35,900 bases of DNA from Myxococcales bacterium UBA1203 (GTDB lineage Bacteria; Myxococcota; Myxococcia; Myxococcales; UBA5297), in assembly GCA_002309695.1 (NCBI GenBank), contig DBXV01000021.1, positions 49,418 through 85,317 of the forward strand, written 5' to 3'. Position numbers and translations under genes: made by a program. Below are positions 7,956-16,466 of this stretch, one piece after another (within the stretch, counting starts at the first letter, position 1; each line of letters starts with the position of its first letter). A model generated the notes under the pieces. That model searched no databases. It was not told the origin of the DNA and was given only the letters and a program-made list of their open reading frames with translations.

Positions 7956-8963
7956 TTAACGGCGCAGCCGAAAACGAACGGGCACGCTGACGCACTGCTT
8001 CCGCGCCAAAGGGCCAAAGGGAGAGGCCGACTCCACGACACAGGCCGCGGCGCCGTCCAGCAGAGGTGAACCTGACGTGCGGACGAGCTCAACGCCGCCG
8101 GCGCGGCCATCCTCGCCAATGCAGAAGCGAATTTCGGCCACGCCCTCGATGCCTCTGCGCCGCGCCTGACGCGGATAGCACGCACCGGAGGCAGCGGCCG
8201 AAAGCCTGGCGGCAATCATGGACAAGGCGCGGGAGGCCTCATCCACATCATTTGCTCCGGCCCCGCCAGGGATGCCCGCCGGCGAACCTCTCCCGGACGC
8301 CACACCCTCAGGAAGACCTGTTTGGCCCATTCCGGAAGCGGACAGCGCACCTTCGCTGCTGCTGGCACCACTTTCGGAGGGCCTGTCCCCGTCCCCGTCA
8401 GAACTCCCGGACGCCGCCAGTCCGTCAGAAACTGCCTCACCGCGCGGCAAATCATCCGCTTCGGGAGCTTCCGGAGGTTCCGGCTCGTCCGAAGCGCCAA
8501 TTTCGGGAGAAGCCGTCTCAGCCGGCGCCGTGGGAAGGATTTTCTGAGGCACAGCCACAGGCCGGCTGGTCCGCTTCTGTCTTCGCGGACGCCTCACGGC
8601 AGGTGCAGGACGCGGTGTTCTGTCCTCGTCAACGGATGCGGCGGATGAAGTTTCCGCTGGCTCAGGCGCAGGCGTGCCTTGGCCGTCCGGAACGTTCTGC
8701 ACGTCCGCCGCCCCGCCCTCACTGTCCTGCCGGCCCAGCGGCTCACCGCGCCGCACCTGGCCCAAAGGAGAAGACCGAACGAGATCGACCTCCACTGCGG
8801 CCGTCATCGGCATTTGCGGCACCTGCGGCCGCACGGGCTCCCGCGGCGTCTTCTCTGCGCCGGCAGACATCGCTGCCATCGCCACGCACACAGTCAGCAG
8901 CGCCGCATGCACTCCGGCCGAGACGCCGAAGGCCGCCAGCATGGCAATGGTTCCGCGGCGCAT
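7956..8963 (-). CDS. TonB C-terminal domain protein
   Basis: A 335-residue TonB-like protein. A hydrophobic anchor lies at about residues 7-33. A long Pro/Ser/Glu/Gly-rich periplasmic linker extends to about 240, with basic patches near 120-135. The last 95 residues resemble a TonB C-terminal domain (YPRQARRRGIEGVAEIRFCI, then VELVRTSGSPLLD). Such proteins carry energy from an ExbB/ExbD-type motor to outer-membrane partners, or act as scaffolds; no exbB/exbD or receptor gene is in the window. The ATG lies 3 nt after the HIT gene stop, so it is the last gene of the ptsN-hprK-HIT operon. Its partner is unknown. Confidence 0.82.
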   Translation of the reverse strand: MRRGTIAMLAAFGVSAGVHAALLTVCVAMAAMSAGAEKTPREPVRPQVPQMPMTAAVEVDLVRSSPLGQVRRGEPLGRQDSEGGAADVQNVPDGQGTPAPEPAETSSAASVDEDRTPRPAPAVRRPRRQKRTSRPVAVPQKILPTAPAETASPEIGASDEPEPPEAPEADDLPRGEAVSDGLAASGSSDGDGDRPSESGASSSEGALSASGMGQTGLPEGVASGRGSPAGIPGGAGANDVDEASRALSMIAARLSAAASGACYPRQARRRGIEGVAEIRFCIGEDGRAGGVELVRTSGSPLLDGAAACVVESASPFGPLARKQCVSVPVRFRLRR

Positions 8964-8966
8964 CTG

Positions 8967-9314
8967 TCAGCCTGGAGGCCACCCCATCTGCCGCCCGCCC
9001 AGAAGATGGACGTGCAGATGAAAAACCGTCTGGCAGCCGTGGCTGTTGCAGTTGATGACCGCTCGATACCCCGACTCGGCGAACCCCTTGTCCCGGGCAA
9101 TTTTCGCCGCCGTCTCCAGAAGATGCCCCACTATCGCGCCGTCATCCGGTCCCAGCTTGTCCAGCGAGGCGATGTGCTTCTTGGGCAGCACCAGAAAATG
9201 CGAGGGCGCCTGGGGAGAAATGTCGGCGATGGCGAAGCAGACGTCGTCCTCGTAAATCCTCGGCGACGGAATCTGGCCGTCGCGGATGCGGCAAAACAGG
9301 CAGTCATCGGTCAT
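8967..9314 (-). CDS. HIT-family nucleotide hydrolase (HinT-like)
   Basis: A 115-residue histidine-triad protein, the usual HinT length. The family hydrolyses purine nucleoside phosphoramidates or aminoacyl-AMP. The triad HLHVHLL is at residues 99-105 (His99, 101, 103). CLFCRI near the N-terminus is the usual paired-cysteine start and VLPKKHI is the typical central strand. I chose the ATG at 9314, which matches family starts; a GTG overlapping the hprK stop at 9350 is an in-frame alternative. The gene lies in the ptsN-hprK-HIT-tonB-like operon with a 32-nt gap to hprK. Confidence 0.92.
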   Translation of the reverse strand: MTDDCLFCRIRDGQIPSPRIYEDDVCFAIADISPQAPSHFLVLPKKHIASLDKLGPDDGAIVGHLLETAAKIARDKGFAESGYRAVINCNSHGCQTVFHLHVHLLGGRQMGWPPG

Positions 9315-9346
9315 GTGCGTGCGTTCCTTTCCCAAACAAAAATTCG

Positions 9347-10342
9347 TCACTCTTCCGGCAGCTCGGAGGGCTTGGGCGGGGCGGAAGAATCGGCCGGCTG
9401 CGATTTGTCGCTGAACAGCTGAAACCGGCTCTGGAAATCGCGCGCCGAATAGACGCCCTGGCGCTTCAGAAGATGATTCCGAGCGGCGACCTCAATGATG
9501 GTCGTCGTGTTTCTGCCGGGGCGGACGGGCAGCGTCAGAAAGGGAACGGACACACCGAGAAGATTGTACTGGCGGTCCACGATGCCCAGCCGGTCGTATT
9601 CCTGGTTCGCATCCCAATCGACCAGCTCGATGACCAGATCGATTTTCTTGGTGTCCCGGACAGAGGCCGCGCCGAACAAATCCTTGATGTTGATGATGCC
9701 CAGCCCGCGAATCTCCATGTGGTGCTGAATCATGTCGGAGCAGCCGCCGAACACCTCATCGCCGACGCGGCGGATGCGGACCACGTCGTCCGCCGCCAGC
9801 CGATGGCCGCGCATCACCAGGTCGAGAGCGCACTCGCTCTTGCCGATGCCGCTCTTGCCGAAAATGAAAATTCCCACGCCGTAAACATCGACCATCTCGC
9901 CGTGCTTGCAGATGCTGGGCTGAAATTCCTTTTCCAGCCACGACTCAGCCGCGTCGATGAAATCGCCGGAGGGAAGTCCCGTGCAGAGGAGCGGAATGCG
10001 CTCCAGCTTCGCCATCTGCACCATCTGCGGCGGAGGCACCTGGCTGCGCGACACCACAAGGCACGAAATCCGCGCCTCAAAAAGGGACTTGAACAGCTCC
10101 TGCCGCGCCTCCGCGGGAAGGACGGCGATGAACTCCATCTCCTGCCCGCCGAAAACCACAATCTGGTCGGCGTGAAGCCCGTCTGCCTCATGCTTTTGCA
10201 GGAGATTAGTCAGGAGCAGGCCCGGCTTCAGGACCTTGGGGATGCTGATGGGATGCTTCAGCCCGCCCTCGCCCATTTCCAGCTTCAGCTGGAGCGCGTC
10301 CCCCATGTCGCCCAGAAAATCCTCGACGGTAATCGTCCTCAT
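9347..10342 (-). CDS. hprK: HPr kinase/phosphorylase
   Basis: A 331-residue, full-length bifunctional enzyme that phosphorylates HPr on a serine using ATP and removes that phosphate with inorganic phosphate. Residues 1-130 form the MurF-like N-terminal domain. The P-loop GKSGIGKS is at 162-169. His147-Gly148 and the DD pair at 185-186 correspond to the catalytic His and Asp. The HprK signature EIRGLGIINI is at 210-219. It follows ptsN by 38 nt and precedes the HIT gene. In Gram-negative bacteria HprK generally belongs to a regulatory rather than sugar-transporting PTS, and pairing with EIIA-Ntr fits that. HPr and enzyme I are not in the window. Confidence 0.96.
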   Translation of the reverse strand: MRTITVEDFLGDMGDALQLKLEMGEGGLKHPISIPKVLKPGLLLTNLLQKHEADGLHADQIVVFGGQEMEFIAVLPAEARQELFKSLFEARISCLVVSRSQVPPPQMVQMAKLERIPLLCTGLPSGDFIDAAESWLEKEFQPSICKHGEMVDVYGVGIFIFGKSGIGKSECALDLVMRGHRLAADDVVRIRRVGDEVFGGCSDMIQHHMEIRGLGIINIKDLFGAASVRDTKKIDLVIELVDWDANQEYDRLGIVDRQYNLLGVSVPFLTLPVRPGRNTTTIIEVAARNHLLKRQGVYSARDFQSRFQLFSDKSQPADSSAPPKPSELPEE

Positions 10343-10380
10343 CGTTCGTCGCTCCGGACAGGCATCCGCGCTCCCGTGCC

Positions 10381-10842
10381 TTAAGACCTGGAGTCTTCCG
10401 CCGCGATGATGTCGTAAATCGCCTTGGAGTCCTTCGCCTCAAGGATGGAGTTTCGGAACGCGGGACTTTTGAAGATGCGGCTGATGCGGGCCAGCGCCTT
10501 CAAATGGATGCCGGCCGAATTTTCGGGGGCCAGCAGCGCGAAGAACAGATGCGTTGGTTTTCCGTCGATGGAATTGAAATCGACGCCCGGCTTCGACACG
10601 CCAAAGGCAGCGACCAGGCTGTTCAGGCCGCTGACCTTCCCATGAGGAATGGCCACACCCTCGCCAATTCCCGTCGATGACAGGTGCTCCCTGTCCATCA
10701 AAATCAGCGAAAGCTCCTCGCGGTTGAGCGTCGGCACCCGTTTTTGAAGCAGTTCACTCAGCTCGGAAACAAGGCCGGCTTTGTCGGTGGCTGCGAGTGA
10801 ACTGACGACTGATTCTGGTGCAAGGAACTCGGTGATTTTCAT
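10381..10842 (-). CDS. ptsN: PTS EIIA-Ntr regulatory protein
   Basis: A 153-residue EIIA domain of the nitrogen-related PTS. The phosphorylatable histidine is His67 in GEGVAIPHGKV. The rest matches the fructose/mannitol EIIA fold (FFALLAPENSAGIHLKALA). Such proteins receive phosphate from HPr-like NPr and regulate potassium transport, metabolism or envelope stress instead of importing sugar. The start MKITEFLAPESVV agrees with family starts. No Shine-Dalgarno precedes the ATG; a well-formed promoter ends only 8 nt upstream, so the mRNA is probably leaderless. It is the first gene of the operon with hprK, HIT and tonB-like. No rpoN or hpf neighbour is present, unlike the usual proteobacterial arrangement. 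Confidence 0.95.
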   Translation of the reverse strand: MKITEFLAPESVVSSLAATDKAGLVSELSELLQKRVPTLNREELSLILMDREHLSSTGIGEGVAIPHGKVSGLNSLVAAFGVSKPGVDFNSIDGKPTHLFFALLAPENSAGIHLKALARISRIFKSPAFRNSILEAKDSKAIYDIIAAEDSRS

Positions 10843-10850
10843 GGCGGCTG

Positions 10851-10879
10851 CGCCTAGCCCGGCCCTGTGATGGGGTCAA
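10851..10879 (-). promoter_or_regulatory. Promoter of ptsN-hprK operon, apparently leaderless
   Basis: On the minus strand TTGACC (10874-10879), a 17-bp spacer and TAGGCG (10851-10856) are followed by CAGCCGCC and directly by the ptsN ATG. Transcription normally starts about 7 nt after the -10, so the 5' end should fall 0-2 nt before the start codon. The remaining 282-nt gap to 11124 shows no gene or clear terminator. Confidence 0.65.
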
Positions 10880-11124
10880 GGCGACATGCCCCGCGCGGGC
10901 GGAGCGGTTGTACATGCGTCCAAATGCCAATGACGCTCTGAAAGCGGCGGGAGAAATCGTCCGGAACGGACGCTCCGGAAGACCTCTCGCGCGGAACTTT
11001 TCCGGCCTTTCAGCCCCCTCCGGCCGGACAGGAAATTTCAGACAGTGCGCCCGGCTGGCAGCACGCGGCGGATATTCCCTGAAAGCGGCACACGCGCCGC
11101 CAAAGCCGGCATCGGAGGAACAAT

Positions 11125-12567
11125 TCAGAACCCCGAGGTGAGAACCAGCGGGACCTCCAGGCTGAACGGCTCGCCCTCGAAGGAGGGGAAGAGAATGCGC
11201 CTCGCGCTCATCTTCAGGCAGCTGCCGATGACAGCCCGGTCGATGTCTTCCCGGTCGATGGATGCCTGCGTGACCATGCCGGAACTGCCGATGGTCAGCG
11301 TCAGACGGATTTTCCCGCCCTTGAAGCCCGGATTGCGCCTCAGCTCCTGCTCGGTGCACGCCTGAAACGCCTTCTGGTTGTTGGCGATGACCCTGGCCAT
11401 CACTTCCTGCGAGAGAGCCGGCGTTCCGTCGAGGCCCGGAGAGGAGTTGCCGATGTTTCGCCGGGCTATCGGGCCGGAGGAAAGGACTTTGTCGCCGCTC
11501 CTGTAGATGGCGAGCGCCCGCTCCGCGTCCGTCTGCGCCTTGCCGAAATCAATCGAGGCGCTCGACGCCATTCCCTCACCGCCCATGCGGCCGTGGGCAT
11601 CCAGCTCACTGCCGCCCGCCATCGCCACGCCGTCGGGAACCTCGAGTTTGAGAACAGCCGGATTTTTGGCTGAAGCCGACGGCTTTCGCTTTTTGCGGGC
11701 CTTGCGCAGGCGCTGAACTTTCTCCTGCTCCTTCTGGTCACTCGTCTTTTCGACGCCCAGCAGCTTTTCGCGCAGGCCGGAGAAACTCTCGGAAACCTCT
11801 TCGAGCGCGGAGACCTCCACCGTCTCCGTCGTTCCTGTCTCCGTATCGAAATAGGTCTGCTCCACCGTGATTTGGGACAGCGCGAAGACGATGCCCACCG
11901 GCAGGCCGACAAACAGGGCGATGAAAAGGGCAATTTTCCAGGGGGGGTTCCGCTGGCGCTGGGTCATGCCCGCCTCAATCATAAAAAAGCGCGTCTGCTC
12001 GCCCACCTCGAAGGTCGGCGAGCTCAGGTCCGCGCTCGAAACAGAGGCGAAAACGTCTTCACCGGCAGAGGACGCACCCGCGCTGTTCCCGCTCTCGGCG
12101 GCCATCAGCGCGGCAAAGGGGTCATCCGCTTCCTGAGTTCTGGCCGCACCGGCGCTCTTCTTTTTCGAGGCCGGCTGCGCCTTCGACTGCTCCGCTTCTT
12201 CGGCCATCAGGGCCGCGAAGGGATCAGCCGCCGCACCGGTACCTGACCTGCCCTTGGCCGGAGCACTGGCCGCCTTCTTCTGAGGCGCAGCATGATGGCG
12301 GGCCTCGCCGAACCAGTCGTCCTCGCCGTCGTCCTCACTGGCGGCAGCCTCGGCGGGAACAGGCGGCGGCAGCTCAAAAAACGCACTGAAAGCGGCCACC
12401 TGAGAAGCGCGCGTCCATCCGGACATGCCCGCCTTCCAGACCAGCGTCTCGCGGGTGAGCCGCCCGGAATCCCGGAGGGAACAGAGCTCGTCTTCCGAAT
12501 AAGGCCCTGCCTGAGCGCCATTGAGCACCAGGTAGAATCCGTTGAGCTGAGTCTTCTCGGCCGTCAT
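11125..12567 (-). CDS. GYF-domain, single-TM protein with AgmX/PglI-like (TonB-like) C-terminus
   Basis: A 480-residue envelope protein typical of myxobacterial-type genomes. A GYF_2-like domain (FYLVLNGAQAGPYSEDEL) covers about residues 10-60. An acidic/Ala-rich cytoplasmic linker contains DPFAALMA twice (115-122 and 149-156). One membrane helix lies at 211-231. A charged periplasmic stem with a Lys/Arg cluster (287-296) precedes a C-terminal domain (about 385-480) resembling AgmX/PglI and TonB-C, with GGKIRLTLTIGSSGMV. Relatives have been linked to gliding or energy transduction; the function here is not established. I chose the ATG at 12567 (GGAGG upstream, start of the GYF homology); an upstream in-frame extension of 23 residues is non-conserved. 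Transcribed alone from 12729-12757. Confidence 0.82.
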   Translation of the reverse strand: MTAEKTQLNGFYLVLNGAQAGPYSEDELCSLRDSGRLTRETLVWKAGMSGWTRASQVAAFSAFFELPPPVPAEAAASEDDGEDDWFGEARHHAAPQKKAASAPAKGRSGTGAAADPFAALMAEEAEQSKAQPASKKKSAGAARTQEADDPFAALMAAESGNSAGASSAGEDVFASVSSADLSSPTFEVGEQTRFFMIEAGMTQRQRNPPWKIALFIALFVGLPVGIVFALSQITVEQTYFDTETGTTETVEVSALEEVSESFSGLREKLLGVEKTSDQKEQEKVQRLRKARKKRKPSASAKNPAVLKLEVPDGVAMAGGSELDAHGRMGGEGMASSASIDFGKAQTDAERALAIYRSGDKVLSSGPIARRNIGNSSPGLDGTPALSQEVMARVIANNQKAFQACTEQELRRNPGFKGGKIRLTLTIGSSGMVTQASIDREDIDRAVIGSCLKMSARRILFPSFEGEPFSLEVPLVLTSGF

Positions 12568-12728
12568 CGCCGTCGCCTCCGCCGCCTGCCTCCCGGAGCG
12601 GCGTCCGTGTCGGCCCGGGACGAACAAAACACACAAAAAATGAACGCGGAAATGAGTCCGGCGGCCTCCCTCCCATGGAAAAGCCGCCGCCGATTCTCCC
12701 TCACAGGTCTCCGCAAAAAAGGGCGGGC

Positions 12729-12757
12729 CTCTTAGGGGGCTATTGGCGCAGGGTCAA
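12729..12757 (-). promoter_or_regulatory. Promoter of the GYF/AgmX-like gene
   Basis: Minus-strand TTGACC (12752-12757), 17-bp spacer, TAAGAG (12729-12734), followed by GCCCGCCC and TTTTTT. It is one of the clearest instances of the window's shared promoter layout. The leader would be about 155 nt. Confidence 0.7.
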
Positions 12758-12823
12758 CGGGCCAATCTCCCGCGCCACGGGCACAGAGCGCATGGTGCCG
12801 ACGCTGTGCGGGGCGCCGCATCC

Positions 12824-14347
12824 TCAGGCAGTGGAAGGTCCCCCGCCGCGCTCATCATCGTCACCGTCATTGCCTGACAGCAGCCGGCGCAGACGCGCCT
12901 CATCCGGACGCACGAGAACCGTCTTTTCCTGCGAATAGACCACCGCACCGGGGACGCCCTTCTTCTGACGGCGCACATATTTGACCAGCGTCCAGGACAC
13001 CTCCCCCGCACCGCCGCCCGCCAGGTCCGAAAAACGGAGGGCCAGCTGAAGCGCATCCCGGCGCGTCTCCTCCTTCATCTGCTCATTGCGTTCGAGGGGG
13101 ACCACCACATGAGAGCCGGGAACGCCCCGCGCGTGCATCCAGATGTCGCAGCCTTTAGCACAGCCAAAAGTGAGCGCGTCGTTGTGCCGGGCGCTCTTCC
13201 CCGTCCAGATGCGCTGGCCTGCCGCGGAGCGATATTCACGGAACGGCAGCGCCTTGCCCGACCCTCTGGCGCGCCCATGGCGGGGCTGAGTCCGCGACGC
13301 ATTCAGGCCGCCGCGCCCGTCCTCGTCGGCCCGCGCATGCGGCGCGCCCACTTCGAGTGCCGATGCCTCCGCAGCGTCCTCCCGCGCCGCCTGTTCCATC
13401 TTCTGCCTGAGCGACGCCGCGGACGCCTCCAGTTCAGCCACGCGCGCCGCGGCCCTGGTCCTGCCGCCCGACAGCCGCCTGTATTGGCGATAGGCGGCCT
13501 CCACCTCCTGCCGGGGCGTCAGCGCGGGATTTAGCGTCAGCACTCTCTGGCGAATCCCGTCCTCGGCGTATTCCGTCACCTGAACCTGCCGGTCGCCTCG
13601 GCGGATGCGGTCCATGACGGACTTCAAAAGCTCGCCCCTCTGCCGGAATTCGTCGGCCCGCTCCGTTCTGGCCAGGTCCCCTCTGGCGGCATCCAGCGCC
13701 CGAAGCGTCTTTTTCAGACGTGCGCGCAGCGGACCCAGAATCTTCGCCTGAGCTTCCTGACGCCGCTGCGCCGCCTCCCGGGGCCGATAGAACGCCTGAA
13801 TGGCCTCAGAAACGCCGATGAGACCCGCCGCCTCGTCAAAGCGCACCGGTTCGCTCTCCCGCTCGGGGAGGGGCGTCACGGGCGGCTCATAGGGCGCGCC
13901 CGGCTGAAGGCGCCGCGCCGCAGACGAAGAAGGGGCCGCCGTCCCCAGAATCACCCCCCGCTCATCGAGCAGAAACAGGTTGCCGTGCCGTCCGGTGAGC
14001 TCGGCCACGAGCGCCGTCTTCTGCCCATGCGCCGAAAATTCCAGGCGCACAGCCCGCTCCCCTTCGAGCTGAGACACAGACAGAAGTTCCGCTCCCAGAA
14101 GCCGGCTGCGCAGGAGCCCCTGAAAGGAAAAAGGCGTCTCCGGGCCCTCCTCGCGCTCATCCGCGAGGCATATCCGCGTCCGGCCGCTGTCGGTGCAGAG
14201 AAAAATCCGCAGGCTCTTTCCGGGACGGCGGACCTCGATGAAGAGGCGCCGCGGCGTGGTGAGGCGAATCTTCTGCACAAAGCCGCCCGCGGCCTCCCCG
14301 GCCAGAAGGCGAACGACCAGCCCAATTTCCAGACGGTTCAGACTCAT
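12824..14347 (-). CDS. rqcH: NFACT family protein (RqcH-like)
   Basis: A 507-residue NFACT-N/coiled-coil/NFACT-R protein. RqcH binds stalled 50S-peptidyl-tRNA complexes and directs C-terminal alanine tailing in ribosome quality control; older names are FbpA or fibronectin-binding. NFACT-N spans about 1-150 (GRHGNLFLLDERG at 119-131). The middle, about 190-360, is Arg/Glu/Ala-rich and likely helical. NFACT-R follows (ALTFGCAKGCDIWMHARGVP, then GSHVVVPL). At residues 97-98 the sequence reads Glu-Arg, where I recall RqcH having an essential Asp-Arg pair, so activity may differ. It is slightly short for the family, with an acidic tail. It is the last gene of the PilZ-led cluster. Confidence 0.88.
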   Translation of the reverse strand: MSLNRLEIGLVVRLLAGEAAGGFVQKIRLTTPRRLFIEVRRPGKSLRIFLCTDSGRTRICLADEREEGPETPFSFQGLLRSRLLGAELLSVSQLEGERAVRLEFSAHGQKTALVAELTGRHGNLFLLDERGVILGTAAPSSSAARRLQPGAPYEPPVTPLPERESEPVRFDEAAGLIGVSEAIQAFYRPREAAQRRQEAQAKILGPLRARLKKTLRALDAARGDLARTERADEFRQRGELLKSVMDRIRRGDRQVQVTEYAEDGIRQRVLTLNPALTPRQEVEAAYRQYRRLSGGRTRAAARVAELEASAASLRQKMEQAAREDAAEASALEVGAPHARADEDGRGGLNASRTQPRHGRARGSGKALPFREYRSAAGQRIWTGKSARHNDALTFGCAKGCDIWMHARGVPGSHVVVPLERNEQMKEETRRDALQLALRFSDLAGGGAGEVSWTLVKYVRRQKKGVPGAVVYSQEKTVLVRPDEARLRRLLSGNDGDDDERGGGPSTA

Positions 14348-14368
14348 CAGCAGCTCCCGCCCAACACC

Positions 14369-15286
14369 TCAGCGCCAGACGGCGATGAACTCCAGCCCGT
14401 CGGCGGCAGCGGCCAGAGGCGCCTCTTTGGCGGTCCAGCTTCCGGCAAGTCCAAGAGCGCGCGCGGCCGTCTGGAAATGACACATGGCGATGCCCGCATC
14501 GATGAGGGCGAAATCCGCCTCAACGACCCGCTGAGCGCTCTTCATCCACGTGCTTCGGCGGACAAACAGCTCAAAGCGCCGACCGCCGCAGGTCCGCACG
14601 ATGCGCCATTCCTGCGCATTAGCTGCCGACGGCGCGAGGCGCACGCACTCCAGAACCTGAAAAGCGGTCTCCCCCGCCATGGTCTCCGTCAGAGGACGGC
14701 CCGGCGCCGTGTCAAAAAACAGCTCGGACGCGGGCTTCCTTTTGGGGGAACCGGCAAAAAAGCGCATGGCTCTGTCGTGAAGCGCGCGGGCAGGCGTGTG
14801 TTCGCCCACAGCGACGACGCAGGGAACGCGCTCGTCCTCGCCCAGACGAAGTTCCCGGGAAAAAACGTCTCTCGAAAAGGAACCGCCCAGCCAGCAGGTG
14901 CCCAGCCCCAGAGCGGTGGCTTCCAGAACCAGCGTTTCCAGAGCGAAGCCCAGATCTGTCAGCGACTTTTTCTCCGGACGAATCGCTCCGGCCAAAAACG
15001 CGGGCGCCCCGCGAACGACGCCGTAGGTGGCCCGGTTCGTCAGAGCCGCGGAACCGCTTTCATCTTTCTGGAGCAGCTCGATGCGCAGGTCAGAGCCAAA
15101 GGGCGTCTCCATATCGGCCATCACCTGGCGCAGAGCGGCCGCCTCGTCCCTATTCAGAGGCCTGCCCGTATAGGAGCGCCACGAAGTCCGGCTGCGAATG
15201 GCCTCCAGCAGTCTCTCGCCGGCGCCGTCAGGTGTTTTTGGTGCCGCATCCCCCTGATTTTCCACCGCTTTTTCCCCTTCACCCAT
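14369..15286 (-). CDS. Nitroreductase-fold protein (TM nitroreductase-like)
   Basis: A 305-residue protein of the putative TM-nitroreductase family, FMN-dependent oxidoreductase fold. It has two half-domains: the first with RTSWRSYTGRPL at about residues 33-44, the second with LECVRLAPSAANAQEWRIV, the typical flavin-contacting segment. GLGTCWLGGSF in between is characteristic. The first 25 residues are low-complexity. Substrate and role are unknown. It overlaps the glycosyltransferase end by 8 nt and lies 21 nt before the NFACT gene, so the genes are probably co-transcribed. Confidence 0.8.
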   Translation of the reverse strand: MGEGEKAVENQGDAAPKTPDGAGERLLEAIRSRTSWRSYTGRPLNRDEAAALRQVMADMETPFGSDLRIELLQKDESGSAALTNRATYGVVRGAPAFLAGAIRPEKKSLTDLGFALETLVLEATALGLGTCWLGGSFSRDVFSRELRLGEDERVPCVVAVGEHTPARALHDRAMRFFAGSPKRKPASELFFDTAPGRPLTETMAGETAFQVLECVRLAPSAANAQEWRIVRTCGGRRFELFVRRSTWMKSAQRVVEADFALIDAGIAMCHFQTAARALGLAGSWTAKEAPLAAAADGLEFIAVWR

Positions 15287-16466
15287 TCATTTTTTCTCCC
15301 ATGCGCGCCCCACACGCACCGGCGGTCTGACGGCTCTCTTTCAGCACATCATCCACAGCTTCCCCGATGCGGCGTCTGAACACGGCCTTGTCGAACATCT
15401 CGGCCCGGCGCCGGGCCGCGGCCGGGTCAAAATTCCGCCACGAGGCCTCCATGCGCTCCACGGCGCTTTTCAGCGCGTCTGCCGTCTGCTCCCCAAAAAA
15501 GAGCCCCGTCGCCTCAGCCGCATTTTTTCCATCGTCGGCCAGGCCGATGACCGTCTCCAGCGCGCCCCCTTTGCCAAAGGCGATGACAGGGCGCCCGGCG
15601 GCCTGAGCCTCAAGCGGCGTGATGCCCGCGTCCTCCTCCCCCGGAAAAATCAGCGCCCGCGCGCCTTCATACAGCCGGGCAATCTCCTCATCGGACGCGC
15701 CGTCAATGAAGGTGATGCTGTTCTGCCCCTTTGCCAGACGGCGCAGGCGCGCCTCCTCGGGACCATGGCCGACGATTTTCAGGGGAAGCCCCAGAGAGGC
15801 GAAGGCTTTCACCGCCAGATCCGTCCGCTTGTAGGGAACGAAGGCCGTCACCATCAGGTAGTAGTCCCCCGTCTGGGACAGCGGCCTGGGCTGAAAGCGG
15901 GAGACATCCACGGGCGGCGGAATGACGAGCGAATCGCGGCCATAGCGGCGGCGAATGCGCCGGGACACATTGCGGCTGTTGGCAATGAACACGTCCGCCC
16001 GGTGCGCGCTGGCCTCCTCCCAGACGCGCCAGAACGGAGCGATGGCCGACGCCGCCAGGCGCGTGACCGGACCCGCCGCGTCCCTGCCGAAGTATTCCGT
16101 GAACGACTCCCAGACGTAGCGCATGGGCGTGTGGCAGTAGCAGATGTGGGGCGTTCCGCAGGGGACCACCACGCCCCGGGCCACGCAGGACGACGACGAC
16201 AGGACCAGATCGAAACCCCTGAGATCGAAGCTCTCCGCCGCGTGGGCAAACAGCGGCCAGAAGCGGCGGTGATGGCGGCGGGCGCCGGGAATCCGGTCGA
16301 TGAAGCTGGGATGGATGCGCATCCTTTCGATGGCGGGCGAACAGCTCCCCGGCTCGTGGACCAGCGTGAACAGGTCAGCCTCGGGGAAGAGCTCGCAGAA
16401 AGCCTCCAGGACGCGCTCGCCGCCGCGCATCGACACCAGCCAGTCGTGGACTAAGGCGACGCGCAT
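15279..16466 (-). CDS. Family 4 glycosyltransferase
   Basis: A 395-residue GT-B retaining glycosyltransferase. The N-terminal domain starts MRVALVHDWLVSMRGGERVL, with a Gly-Gly acceptor-side loop. The C-terminal domain has the GT4 EX7E motif, Glu278 and Glu286, in EEDAGITPLEAQAAGRPVIA. It probably transfers a sugar from a nucleotide donor in cell-surface polysaccharide or lipopolysaccharide synthesis; donor and acceptor cannot be read from sequence. Its ATG shares one base with the stop of the upstream dehydrogenase (TGATG) and its end overlaps the nitroreductase gene, indicating tight translational coupling. No other polysaccharide genes are adjacent, which is unusual for this family. Confidence 0.9.
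   Translation of the reverse strand: MRVALVHDWLVSMRGGERVLEAFCELFPEADLFTLVHEPGSCSPAIERMRIHPSFIDRIPGARRHHRRFWPLFAHAAESFDLRGFDLVLSSSSCVARGVVVPCGTPHICYCHTPMRYVWESFTEYFGRDAAGPVTRLAASAIAPFWRVWEEASAHRADVFIANSRNVSRRIRRRYGRDSLVIPPPVDVSRFQPRPLSQTGDYYLMVTAFVPYKRTDLAVKAFASLGLPLKIVGHGPEEARLRRLAKGQNSITFIDGASDEEIARLYEGARALIFPGEEDAGITPLEAQAAGRPVIAFGKGGALETVIGLADDGKNAAEATGLFFGEQTADALKSAVERMEASWRNFDPAAARRRAEMFDKAVFRRRIGEAVDDVLKESRQTAGACGARMGEKMNG

Noticed and set aside
6364..7995. 543-codon minus-strand frame opposite truD
   Set aside because: truD on the plus strand has the catalytic motif and full length.
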